In this document: positions 1 through 7,337 of the stretch, piece after piece | How positions within the stretch are numbered: position 1 is the stretch's first letter | How the letters are laid out: each line of letters opens with the position of its first letter | Origin: an uncultured Ellagibacter sp. | GTDB taxonomy: Bacteria; Actinomycetota; Coriobacteriia; Coriobacteriales; Eggerthellaceae | Direction of reading: 5' to 3' | Assembly (NCBI RefSeq): GCF_934643285.1 | Contig: NZ_CAKUBT010000035.1 | Location: 1-11,734 of the forward strand | DNA: 11,734 bases | The notes under the pieces: model-generated | Database searches by the model: none | Seen by the model: only the letters and a program-made list of their open reading frames with translations | What the model was told of the DNA's origin: nothing | Translations under genes and position numbers: made by a program

Positions 1-315
1 GACCTGCCGCTGTTTCGCGGCCACTTCCCGACGCACCCGGTGCTGCCGGGCGTCATCATCATGGAGGCGCTCGCGCAAGCCGCCTCGTTCTGCGCGCTCG
101 TCGATCGCGCAGACGAAGGCGTGCTCGGCTTCTTCGCGGGTATCGACAAGGCGAAGTTCCGCAACCAGGTGCTGCCGGGCGACGTGCTCACGCTCTCGGC
201 GACGATCGTGAAGTCCTCGACCCGCATGGTCGTGGCCGACGTCGAGGCGCGCGTCGGGGATAAGGTCTGTGCCACGGCGACGCAGAAGTACGTGCTCGCA
301 CGTTCCGAGGAATAG
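1..315 (+). CDS. fabZ: 3-hydroxyacyl-ACP dehydratase FabZ, 3' part (5' end outside window)
   Basis: The reading frame is open from base 1 and ends at TAG 313-315, giving the last 104 residues. FabZ removes water from (3R)-hydroxyacyl-ACP to give trans-2-enoyl-ACP in the cytosolic type II fatty-acid cycle. The fragment opens with the hot-dog-fold active-site segment FRGHFPTHPVLPG. The catalytic His is encoded at 22-24, and the second active-site residue is Glu at 64-66 in MEALAQA. FabA has Asp at that place, so FabZ is the better call. The rest (GIDKAKFRNQVLPGD, then a C-terminal strand ending in KYVLA) fits the family. About 35-45 N-terminal residues are missing to the left. The GTG at 40 is an internal codon, not a start, because the catalytic motif lies before it. 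accDA follows after 40 bp with no visible promoter or terminator, so the two are probably co-transcribed. Confidence 0.93.
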   Translation, partial: DLPLFRGHFPTHPVLPGVIIMEALAQAASFCALVDRADEGVLGFFAGIDKAKFRNQVLPGDVLTLSATIVKSSTRMVVADVEARVGDKVCATATQKYVLARSEE

Positions 316-355
316 CTCGATTTCTAGGGAAAACAGGTAGTCAAAGAGGGTTGGC

Positions 356-2926
356 ATGAAGATCGCAAAGCAAGGGTATGTGACGTTTGACGCGGACGGG
401 GCATTCGCTCCCGCAACCTCGACGTCGGAGCAGGGGAAGGCGTCGGCGCCTGAGGCAGGCGTGGCGTATCGCCTCTCGCGGATCGCCGAGGAGGCGGCGG
501 CCGAGGGCGCGCTCGCCCCGAACGCCGTCGACGCGGCGGATTCGTCGGGGTACAACGTCGTTCCCTCGGGCGACGCAAGCGCGTACTCCCCGGTTGACGG
601 CAACGACGCCAAAGATGCCCGCCCTCGCGTGCTGCTCATGTCGCGTGGCCGTATGGCCAGGCAATATGTGCAGGCTGCCACCGACGCCGGCTTCTCGGTG
701 TGGCTGCCCTTCACCACGGACAAGCGCTTCGAGCCCTATCTGCGCCAGGCGGCGGGCACGGTGTGTCTGGGCGAGAAGTACTCCGATGCCCTGTTCTGTA
801 ATGCGCACGCCGTCCTCGATGCGGCCCAGGAATGCGGCGCGGGCACGGTGCTCCTGTGCGATGAGTCGCAATCGCTCGGCGAGGTCGATGGCTTCCTCTC
901 GCGCGCCATCTCGCGCGGCGTGAACGTCTTCCGCCCGCTGAAAAACGACACCCCGGCGCTCGGCTGGGTGCTGTGCACCACGGAGAAGGCGGCGCCCGCG
1001 GTCGACAAGTGGCGCGCGTGCCCCCATTGCGGGCTGAAGTTCGCCGAGGAGAGCCTCGCCGCCTCGCACTACGTGTGCCCGACGTGCGGCGGCTACTACC
1101 GTATGACCTCCGACGAACGCATCGCCGACCTGCTCGACTCCGGCAGCTTCGAGGAATGGGACGCCCATATGCCCGAGCCTGACCCGCTTGAGTTCCCGGG
1201 CTACACCGAAAAGCTGGCGGCGCTGCGTGAGAAAACGGGCCTTGACGAGGGCATTCGCACGGGTGTTGGCAGCATTGCCGGTATCCGCACGGCATTTGCG
1301 GTCATGGAGTCCACCTTCCTCATGGGGTCGATGGGCACCGCTGTCGGCGAGAAGATGGCGCGCCTTGTGCGCCGCGCGGCCGACGAGGGACTGCCTGTCG
1401 TCGCCTTCACCGCTTCGGGCGGCGCGCGCATGCAGGAGGGCTTGGCATCGCTCATGCAGATGGCGAAGGTGTCCTGCGCGCTTTCGCGTCTGGCCGAGCG
1501 CGGCCTGCCCTACATCTCGGTCATCACCGACCCGACGACGGGCGGCGTCACCGCGTCGTTCGCCATGCAGGGCGACATCATCCTCGCGGAGCCCCATGCG
1601 CTCATCGGCTTCGCGGGCCAGCGCGTGATTCGCGACACCATCAAGCAAGAGCTCCCCAAGGGCTTCCAAACCGCCGAGTTCGCGCTCTCTCACGGGCTCA
1701 TCGACGCCGTTGTGTCGCGCTCCGATTTGCGCGCGACGCTTGCGCAGCTGCTCGCGCTCCATTACGCGACGCACGTGCAGGGCGAGCCGGTCGCGGGCGA
1801 GGAGCGCATGATTGTCACGTACGATTCGGTGAAGTCGAACCTCGAGCACGGTACCGACACCTACAACAAGGTGACGTACGGTCTGCTCCCCGTCGACGAG
1901 GGGCTGCTGCGCGACGATGGGGAAGACGATTCGCTTTCCCTGTCGCTCGCCGAGACCGTCTTCGGGTGGTTCGGGGGCAAGACGAAGCAGCTCGAGCGCG
2001 AGGCCGACCGCCGCCGCGCCGCCGCCGACGCGCATGCGGGCCATATCCCGGACGAGAAGACTGTCGCGTTCGCTCCCACCGCGGGAGCCCCTGCCGCCGA
2101 GCCCGCTGCCAATGCCGATGCGCAGGCCGCCTCGGGCGCGCAAACCTCGAGCGCATGGGAAAGCGTGCAGCTCGCGCGCAATGTGCACAGGCCCACGTCG
2201 CGCTACTACATCGACCGCATCGTCGACGGGTTCATCGAGCTCCACGGCGATCGCGGGTTCGGCGACGACGCTGCGATCGTCGCGGGCGTCGGCTGGATCG
2301 GCAACCAGGCGGTCACGGTGATCGCTGAGGAAAAGGGCTGCGACCTGAAAGACCGCATCAAACGCAACTTCGGTTGCCCGCAGCCGGAGGGGTACCGCAA
2401 GAGCTTGCGCCTCATGCGCGAGGCCGAGAAGTTCGGGCGCCCCATCGTGTGCTTCGTCGACACGCAGGGCGCGTTCTGCGGCATGGAGGCAGAGGAGCGC
2501 GGGCAGGGCAACGCCATCGCGGACAACCTGCTCGCCATGGCGGGCATGAAGGTTCCTATCGTAAGCGTGCTTTTGGGCGAGGGTGGCTCGGGCGGTGCGC
2601 TCGCGCTCGCCGTCGCGAACCGCGTCGCCATGCAGGAGCATTCGGTGTACTCTGTGCTGTCGCCCGAGGGCTTCGCGTCCATCTTGTGGAAGGACCGCAC
2701 ACGTGCCCCCGAGGCCGCTGCCGTCATGAAGATGAGCGCCGCCGAGGCGCACGGCATGGGCATCGTCGACGACGTGCTCTCCGAAGGACCCGCGCCTGCG
2801 CACGAGAACCCCGATGCAGCGGTCGACGTGGTGCGCGACTACGTGCGCCGCGAACTTGCCGAGCTGGCAAGCGTTCCCGCCGATGACCTGGTAGAACAGC
2901 GCCGCGCTCGCTTCGAGGCGTTCTAG
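356..2926 (+). CDS. accDA: Fused acetyl-CoA carboxylase carboxyltransferase (AccD-AccA) with an extra N-terminal domain
   Basis: This 856-residue protein carries both carboxyltransferase subunits of acetyl-CoA carboxylase, which move the carboxyl group from carboxybiotin-BCCP to acetyl-CoA to form malonyl-CoA. The beta (AccD) half begins with a zinc ribbon, C222-x2-C225 and C241-x2-C244. It continues with crotonase-fold motifs FTASGGARMQEG (351-362), DPTTGGVTASFA (392-403) and IGFAGQRVI (417-425). An Ala/Pro-rich linker (about 550-600) leads to the alpha (AccA) half, with GDRGFGDD (631-638), NFGCPQPEGYRKSLRLM (671-687), DTQGAFCG (702-709), EERGQGNAIADNL (713-725) and GEGGSGGALALAV (741-753). 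E. coli AccD and AccA are separate chains of roughly 300 residues each, so this chain has about 220 extra N-terminal residues. Residues 90-195 of these resemble the first domain of biotin carboxylase (separate entry). The ATG start has GAGGG five bases upstream. Both catalytic halves look intact. AccB and AccC are not in the window and probably lie upstream of fabZ. Confidence 0.95.
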   Translation: MKIAKQGYVTFDADGAFAPATSTSEQGKASAPEAGVAYRLSRIAEEAAAEGALAPNAVDAADSSGYNVVPSGDASAYSPVDGNDAKDARPRVLLMSRGRMARQYVQAATDAGFSVWLPFTTDKRFEPYLRQAAGTVCLGEKYSDALFCNAHAVLDAAQECGAGTVLLCDESQSLGEVDGFLSRAISRGVNVFRPLKNDTPALGWVLCTTEKAAPAVDKWRACPHCGLKFAEESLAASHYVCPTCGGYYRMTSDERIADLLDSGSFEEWDAHMPEPDPLEFPGYTEKLAALREKTGLDEGIRTGVGSIAGIRTAFAVMESTFLMGSMGTAVGEKMARLVRRAADEGLPVVAFTASGGARMQEGLASLMQMAKVSCALSRLAERGLPYISVITDPTTGGVTASFAMQGDIILAEPHALIGFAGQRVIRDTIKQELPKGFQTAEFALSHGLIDAVVSRSDLRATLAQLLALHYATHVQGEPVAGEERMIVTYDSVKSNLEHGTDTYNKVTYGLLPVDEGLLRDDGEDDSLSLSLAETVFGWFGGKTKQLEREADRRRAAADAHAGHIPDEKTVAFAPTAGAPAAEPAANADAQAASGAQTSSAWESVQLARNVHRPTSRYYIDRIVDGFIELHGDRGFGDDAAIVAGVGWIGNQAVTVIAEEKGCDLKDRIKRNFGCPQPEGYRKSLRLMREAEKFGRPIVCFVDTQGAFCGMEAEERGQGNAIADNLLAMAGMKVPIVSVLLGEGGSGGALALAVANRVAMQEHSVYSVLSPEGFASILWKDRTRAPEAAAVMKMSAAEAHGMGIVDDVLSEGPAPAHENPDAAVDVVRDYVRRELAELASVPADDLVEQRRARFEAF
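623..940 (+). other. Biotin-carboxylase N-terminal-like domain inside AccDA
   Basis: Residues 90-195 of the AccDA chain can be laid without gaps on the start of AccC as I recall it. RVLLMSRGRMARQYV matches the KIVIANRGEIALRIL segment in register, and both are followed by an (A)xxxGxxV helix-strand. TVCLG matches the TVCIG strand, AHAVLDAAQECGA matches IPAIISAAEITGA, and FLSRAISRGVNVFRP matches FAEQVERSGFIFIGP. The AccC loop HPGYGFLSEN is replaced by CDESQSLGEV, and no ATP-grasp domain follows. The zinc ribbon starts about 25 residues later. It is therefore a pre-ATP-grasp fold without the catalytic part. A structural or docking role is an inference; a generic Rossmann-like domain is the alternative. 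Confidence 0.65.
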
Positions 2927-2941
2927 GGTGCACTTAAAACT

Positions 2942-2978
2942 GCCGCCGGGCGCTCCGCGGGTGCGAGCTCTCGGCGGC
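2942..2978 (+). terminator. GC-rich hairpin after accDA
   Basis: GCCGCCG (2942-2948) pairs perfectly with CGGCGGC (2972-2978), 15 bp past the accDA stop. The T-tract behind it is poor (CTCATCTCATCATG), so intrinsic termination would be weak. The hairpin may instead stabilise the 3' end. Confidence 0.4.
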
Positions 2979-2997
2979 TCATCTCATCATGTTCGGG

Positions 2998-3045
2998 AAA
3001 ACGAACGGTTATCAAGCGAACCTCGAAAGAAAAACCCTTCGTTTT
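2998..3045. terminator. Possible bidirectional terminator between accDA and the NUDIX gene
   Basis: AAAACGAA (2998-3005) and TTCGTTTT (3038-3045) form a perfect 8-bp inverted repeat. After one mismatch, GGTT (3007-3010) and AACC (3033-3036) extend it inwards. The ends read as T-tracts on both strands, as expected of a shared terminator between converging genes. The right arm overlaps the stop codon of the NUDIX gene. The stem is AT-rich, so strength is uncertain. Confidence 0.45.
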
Positions 3046-3658
3046 AGCGAATAGTTTTCCGACCTCCGACCTCTGCGATCGCCGCGCGAACGACGGGATC
3101 GTCCAGCTTGTCGATGAGCTTGCGGTAGATGCGCTCGCGGATCCAGGGCTCGGTGGAAAGCGCGATGGCGTCTTCGGTGGGCACCCATTTCACGCCACTG
3201 TTCTCATCAGGCTTTATACGGATGGGCTCGTCGGGGGAGGCCACGGCGAGATATGTCACGTTCAAATGCAGATGCGACCCGACGTACTTCCCGCGCTTCT
3301 CGTGTCCGTCGACGGTGAGCACTTCAAGAGAGTAGATGTTCCCCGCCGGGAGCGTCACCATGCGCGCGTGCGACACGCCCGTTTCCTCCTGAAGCTCGCG
3401 CAGCGCGACGGCCGCAAGGTCGCGCTCGCCGTCGGCGTGGCCCCCGATCCACGACCACGAGCCGTAGATGTTGTGGAACACGAGCAGCGTTTGCGCGCAA
3501 TCGGGGCTTACGACCCAGATGGAGCACGCCATATGTGCGAGCGCCTCGCGGGAAAACGCGTTCTCGCACGTGTCAATCACTGAGAGAATTACCTGCCTGT
3601 CGACTTCTTCCTGCTCGTTTGCCGGCTCGTATGCCGCGATGTCGTCTTCGATCGCCAT
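3044..3658 (-). CDS. NUDIX hydrolase family protein
   Basis: The protein has 204 residues and a clear NUDIX domain in the middle. Family members hydrolyse a nucleoside diphosphate linked to another group; the substrate cannot be read from sequence. The NUDIX box runs from about 72 to 95 (GGHADGERD, then REL and QEETGV). R87, E88, E91, E92 and G94 are in place, so the metal-binding REx2EE core is intact. The position that is usually the first Glu of the box is R79, with E78 next to it; I recall GGHADGE-type boxes in related proteins, so this is a subfamily trait rather than damage. The preceding strand SWSWIGG is typical. The N-terminal 45 residues (acidic, helical) and the C-terminal helix (WIRERIYRKLIDKL) lie outside the core. 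The ATG start has GGGA about eight bases upstream. The gene converges with accDA and diverges from the helicase gene. Confidence 0.9.
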   Translation of the reverse strand: MAIEDDIAAYEPANEQEEVDRQVILSVIDTCENAFSREALAHMACSIWVVSPDCAQTLLVFHNIYGSWSWIGGHADGERDLAAVALRELQEETGVSHARMVTLPAGNIYSLEVLTVDGHEKRGKYVGSHLHLNVTYLAVASPDEPIRIKPDENSGVKWVPTEDAIALSTEPWIRERIYRKLIDKLDDPVVRAAIAEVGGRKTIR

Positions 3659-3684
3659 GTTGTCCCTGCCTTTCCCTCTGCCTG

Positions 3685-3690
3685 ATTGTA
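3685..3690 (-). promoter_or_regulatory. Candidate -10 element for the NUDIX gene
   Basis: On the minus strand the sequence reads GCTACAATC, giving a TACAAT hexamer that ends 26 bp before the ATG. No convincing -35 box lies 16-18 bp upstream. The GCTACAMT form recurs at two other starts in this window. Confidence 0.35.
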
Positions 3691-3840
3691 GCGCTGCTGC
3701 GCCCCTTCGCGCGCCTTACTTTTCCCTCGCGCCCGCGCGCTGCCTGAGTGCGCTCGTCTTCGCGGGGCGCCGCTGCCCATTCGCCAGCGCTCGCCGTCCT
3801 TCTCTGCTAGGGCCACCAGCTCCGCTCGTGCGCCCGTCGC

Positions 3841-3867
3841 CGCAAACGGCGGGGGCGTGCGTTTGCG
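3841..3867. repeat. Inverted repeat CGCAAACG-N11-CGTTTGCG upstream of the helicase gene
   Basis: CGCAAACG (3841-3848) and CGTTTGCG (3860-3867) are exact reverse complements, 19 bp centre to centre, close to two helical turns. A near copy, CGTTTACG, lies at 3891-3898, just beyond the -10 element. The placement over the -35 region is what an operator would show. No regulator gene for it is in the window. Confidence 0.5.
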
Positions 3868-3879
3868 CTTGCATCGCCG

Positions 3880-3888
3880 TGCTACACT
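3880..3888 (+). promoter_or_regulatory. Extended -10 promoter of the SNF2 helicase gene
   Basis: TGCTACACT combines the TGn extension with a TACACT -10 hexamer, 24 bp before the GTG start. There is no good -35 hexamer at 16-18 bp, as is common for extended -10 promoters. Transcription would start near 3895, giving a leader of about 18 nt. Confidence 0.45.
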
Positions 3889-3903
3889 AGCGTTTACGAA
3901 AAA

Positions 3904-3908
3904 AGGAG
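3904..3908 (+). promoter_or_regulatory. Shine-Dalgarno site deciding the GTG start
   Basis: AGGAG in AAAAGGAGTC lies four bases before GTG 3913. The nearer ATG at 3911 is followed directly by TGA, so it cannot start the gene. The GTG overlaps that ATG-TGA pair. Confidence 0.7.
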
Positions 3909-3912
3909 TCAT

Positions 3913-6900
3913 GTGATTTCGGAACGCGAAATAGCTGCCAATTGCAATTCACGCACGTTTGCCCGCGCCGAGCGGATAGCCGCGAACGATCGCAACATCT
4001 TGACGAAGCGTGTGCGCTACGAGGTGGGGGAGACAGTGCTGTCTGCCCAGGTCGCAAGCTCAAGCGGGTGGGACGACCACTATCGCTCCACGGTCTATCT
4101 GTCGCCTGACGAGGAAACGGTTGAGGACTGGTCGTGCACCTGCCCCGCGGTGGTGGAATACGACGGGCTGTGCAAGCACTGCGCCGCGCTCGCGCTCTCC
4201 TTCTCCCGCGCGCCTGAGAAGTTCATGGGTTACACGCCGTGTCGCCGCGTGGCGACATCGGCCTGCATCATCGAGCTCATGCGCCGCGGTGAGCAGTTCG
4301 CCGACGACAGCGACATGGAAGGCTCGATTGACCTCGAGTGCACGCTTACGTACGGCTACCGTCTGTGGTCGGCGAGTTTCAAGGTGGCAAGCCCTACGTC
4401 TTCCTACGTCATGAAGAGCATCTCCGACTTCGTGTCGCGCATGCGCGCAGGCGAGCGATTCTCCTATGGGAAGAAGCTCGCTTTCACGCACGCACCGGCG
4501 CTCCTTACTGAGCGCGGCCGTCGCGTGGCGGAGTTCCTCGACCGCGCCGTCTCCCTGCGCGAACGGAGCGCGCAGACCACCCGCTGGGGCATCGCCTTGG
4601 CGCCCGATGTCGGTCGCGATATCAGCCTCTCGGAAGCGGAGGTCGTCGAGCTGCTCGACGCGCTCGACGGGGGGCCGTTCACCATTCGCGGCACCGATAT
4701 CGGCACGCGCTCGGTCACTGAGGCACACATCGTTCACGCAGATCCCGAGGTCAGGGTGTCGCTCGAGAAATCCAACGAGGACGGTTACTGCATCGAGCGC
4801 GGCTCCGACGTTGTGCTTGCCGCGCAGGGCCGCCGTATGTACCTGTGGATGGGCGACGTCGTGTACCGCTGCTCGCCGGAGCTTGCTCGCTGCGCCGACT
4901 TCTTGCGCATGGTCTACGAGGGCTCCGATGTGCGCCTGTTCATTTCGAAGGAGGACATGCCGCTCTTTTGCTCCGCCGTGTTGCCCCAGGTGGAGAAGGC
5001 GCTGCACATGGACATGCCGCCTGAGGTGGAGCGCTTCCGCCCCGTACCCGGCGAAATCTCCTTCTACTTCGACAAGGTCCGCGCGGGCGTTCGCGTGGAG
5101 GCGGTGGCGACCTACGGCGACTTCCGCTACGTCTTGGCCGGCGAGGAGGCCTATCTCGTCGATGCTTCGGGTGCTGCCGTCGTGCCCGCGCCCGTCCGCC
5201 GCGCGCGTGCCGCGTCCGCCGCGCGCGGGATTGCTCTCGCAAGCAAGACCGAGCGCGCCGAAGAGCCGGGGCCCCTGCGCGATGCCCGCCTCGAGGCACG
5301 TGCGACGACGCTTGTTGAGCGCTACTTCGGCCTGGGGGATCCGATCATCCCGAACGCCGACGACGATGCGGTGGGCAACCTGCTCTTCGGCGGCCTGCCC
5401 GAGTTCCGCGCGCTCGGCGAGGTCTTCACCACGCCCGCCTTCGACCGACTCATCCGCGACGGCAAGCCGCGCATCTCCATGGGGGTGTCGCTTGCGGGCA
5501 ACCTGATCGATCTTACGGTGAGCGCGGGCGACTTGGAATCCGACGAGCTCGCCGCGCTGCTGTCGAGCTATCGCAAGCGCAAGCACTACCACAAGCTCAA
5601 GGGCGGCGCGTATCTCTCGCTCGAGGATATGGACTTGGCCGAGCTCGATCGCATCGCGTCTGACCTGGGAATCTCTCTAAAGGAACTCGCGAGCGGCAAG
5701 GTCGAGCTGCCGAGTTACCGCGCGTTTTACCTCGACGAGGAGAAAGACCTCGACCGCGATCGCTCCTTTAAGAGCTATGTGGACAACTTCCGCTCGGTCG
5801 ACGAGCAAAGCTACACGCCGCCCGCCCAGCTCTCGAGCGTGCTGCGCCCCTATCAGGAGGAAGGCTTCCGCTGGCTTTCCGCGCGCTGCGATGCGGGGTT
5901 CGGCGGCATCCTCGCCGACGAGATGGGCCTGGGCAAGTCGCTGCAGCTCATCTCGCTTCTGCTCGCCCGTCGCGACGAGGCGCGCCGTGTGGGGCCGAGC
6001 CTTATCGTGTGCCCGGCGTCGCTCGTGTACAACTGGCTGCAGGAATTTGCCCGCTTCGCGCCCGAGCTCACGGTTCGCGCCGTCGCGGGCCCGAAAGCCG
6101 AGCGCCGCCGCATCAGGGCGCTCTCGCTTCCCGCGCCCGACGGCGCTGCCGCCGCGGACCCGTGCGACGTGCTCGTGACCTCCTACGACCTGCTCCGCAT
6201 CGACATCCACGACTGGGTGGGGGAGCGCTTCTTCCTGTGCGCGCTCGACGAGGCGCAATACGTGAAGAACCCGGCGGCGCTCGTCACGCGCGCGGTGAAG
6301 CGCGTCGAGGCTGAGCATCGCTTCGCGCTCACGGGCACTCCGATGGAGAACCGCCTCTCCGAGCTTTGGAGCATCTTCGATTTCCTGATGCCGGGGCTGC
6401 TTGGCCCCTATGCGCGCTTCCGCGAGCGCTTCGAGCTGCCGATCGTCGGCGGAGACGAGGACATCGCGCGCAGGTTGCAGGCGCTCGTGGGCCCGTTCAT
6501 GCTGCGCCGCCTGAAGACGCAGGTGCTCTCCGACTTGCCCGAGAAGCTCGAAAGCGTTGTGTATGCGCCCATGACCGGCGAGCAGCTGAAGCTGTATTCC
6601 GCACATGAGCAGCGCCTTCGTGAGGAACTTACGCGCCAGAAGAACGACAAGGCTGCCAAGGACGGCGGGCGCAAGAGCGGCATGTCGGATGCGGAGTTCA
6701 ACAAGAGCAAGGTGCAGATCTTAGCTGAGCTCACGCGCCTGCGCCAGCTGTGCTGCGACCCGCGTCTGCTCTACGAGAACTACAAGGGACCTGCGGCGAA
6801 GCTCGACGCGATTTGCGATCTGGTGGATTCCGCGATGGGCGGCGGCGAGAAGGCGCTCGTGTTCTCCCAGTTCACAAGCTTCTTGTCGCTTATTGCCGAC

Positions 6901-7311
6901 AAGCTCGACGCGGCGGGCGTGCGTTACTTCACGATCACGGGCGCAACGCCTAAGGAGGAGAGGCTCGAGCTGGTGAACCGTTTCAACGCCGACGATACGC
7001 CCGTGTTCCTGATTTCGCTCAAGGCGGGCGGCACGGGGCTCAACCTCACGGGCGCGTCGGTCGTCATCCATGCCGACCCCTGGTGGAACGCGGCGGCGCA
7101 GGATCAGGCGACCGACCGTGCGCACCGCATCGGGCAGACGCACGTGGTGAGCGTCGAGCGCGTGATCGCGAAGGGAACGATCGAGGAGCGCATCCTCGCA
7201 CTTCAGGAGGCGAAAAGCGACCTTGCCGACCAAGTCGTCGGCGCGTCCGGCGTGTCGCTCGCCTCGCTTTCCCGCGACGATTTGGTCGACCTGCTGAGCC
7301 CGGTGGAGTAG
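3913..7311 (+). CDS. SWIM zinc-finger SNF2-family helicase/translocase
   Basis: This 1132-residue protein is a bacterial Swi2/Snf2 ATPase, a family of double-stranded-DNA translocases that remodel protein-DNA complexes. A SWIM zinc finger sits at the N-terminus, with ligands C75-x-C77 and C87-x-H89. A long middle part follows, and its section around 510-600 (RISMGVSLAGNLIDLTVS, YRKRKHYHKLKGGAYLSL) matches the bacterial SNF2-associated domain. The ATPase has motif I DEMGLGKS (669-676), motif II DEAQ (779-782), motif III LTGTPMENRLSELW, and RRLKTQVLSDLP at the lobe boundary. The second lobe includes ALVFSQF (about 981-987), LKAGGTGLNLTGA and motif VI with QATDRAHRIGQ (1065-1075). All catalytic residues are present and the length is usual for the family. 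It appears monocistronic, since both neighbours point the other way. The exact cellular role is unknown; I see no partner genes that would make it part of a defence system. Confidence 0.93.
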   Translation: MISEREIAANCNSRTFARAERIAANDRNILTKRVRYEVGETVLSAQVASSSGWDDHYRSTVYLSPDEETVEDWSCTCPAVVEYDGLCKHCAALALSFSRAPEKFMGYTPCRRVATSACIIELMRRGEQFADDSDMEGSIDLECTLTYGYRLWSASFKVASPTSSYVMKSISDFVSRMRAGERFSYGKKLAFTHAPALLTERGRRVAEFLDRAVSLRERSAQTTRWGIALAPDVGRDISLSEAEVVELLDALDGGPFTIRGTDIGTRSVTEAHIVHADPEVRVSLEKSNEDGYCIERGSDVVLAAQGRRMYLWMGDVVYRCSPELARCADFLRMVYEGSDVRLFISKEDMPLFCSAVLPQVEKALHMDMPPEVERFRPVPGEISFYFDKVRAGVRVEAVATYGDFRYVLAGEEAYLVDASGAAVVPAPVRRARAASAARGIALASKTERAEEPGPLRDARLEARATTLVERYFGLGDPIIPNADDDAVGNLLFGGLPEFRALGEVFTTPAFDRLIRDGKPRISMGVSLAGNLIDLTVSAGDLESDELAALLSSYRKRKHYHKLKGGAYLSLEDMDLAELDRIASDLGISLKELASGKVELPSYRAFYLDEEKDLDRDRSFKSYVDNFRSVDEQSYTPPAQLSSVLRPYQEEGFRWLSARCDAGFGGILADEMGLGKSLQLISLLLARRDEARRVGPSLIVCPASLVYNWLQEFARFAPELTVRAVAGPKAERRRIRALSLPAPDGAAAADPCDVLVTSYDLLRIDIHDWVGERFFLCALDEAQYVKNPAALVTRAVKRVEAEHRFALTGTPMENRLSELWSIFDFLMPGLLGPYARFRERFELPIVGGDEDIARRLQALVGPFMLRRLKTQVLSDLPEKLESVVYAPMTGEQLKLYSAHEQRLREELTRQKNDKAAKDGGRKSGMSDAEFNKSKVQILAELTRLRQLCCDPRLLYENYKGPAAKLDAICDLVDSAMGGGEKALVFSQFTSFLSLIADKLDAAGVRYFTITGATPKEERLELVNRFNADDTPVFLISLKAGGTGLNLTGASVVIHADPWWNAAAQDQATDRAHRIGQTHVVSVERVIAKGTIEERILALQEAKSDLADQVVGASGVSLASLSRDDLVDLLSPVE

Positions 7312-7337
7312 AAATGGCCGAGGGCGCGCTGGCCGGG

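Larger units (their letters stand above)
3659..3912. other. Divergent intergenic region, NUDIX / SNF2 helicase
   Basis: These 254 bp separate two divergent genes and hold no credible gene. The reading frames crossing it are Arg/Pro/Ser-rich composition artefacts. It contains the NUDIX -10 candidate on the left. On the right it holds an inverted repeat (3841-3867), an extended -10 (3880-3888) and a Shine-Dalgarno site (3904-3908) for the helicase gene. The middle, about 3700-3835, is GC-rich with nothing else I recognise. Confidence 0.7.

Noticed and set aside
341..2803. Open frame of 820 codons antisense to accDA
   Set aside because: It mirrors the accDA codons, is full of Arg/His/Ala runs without recognisable motifs, and the sense strand has unmistakable AccD and AccA motifs. 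Long antisense frames are expected in high-GC genes.
4060..5592. Open frame of 510 codons antisense to the helicase gene (and another at 5677-6606)
   Set aside because: Same composition artefact; the sense strand encodes the complete SNF2 protein and neither frame has a ribosome-binding site or family motif.
3913..7311. SNF2 helicase as part of an antiphage system
   Set aside because: No methyltransferase, nuclease, phospholipase or other defence partner is adjacent, and the SWIM/SNF2-associated layout is common in housekeeping proteins.
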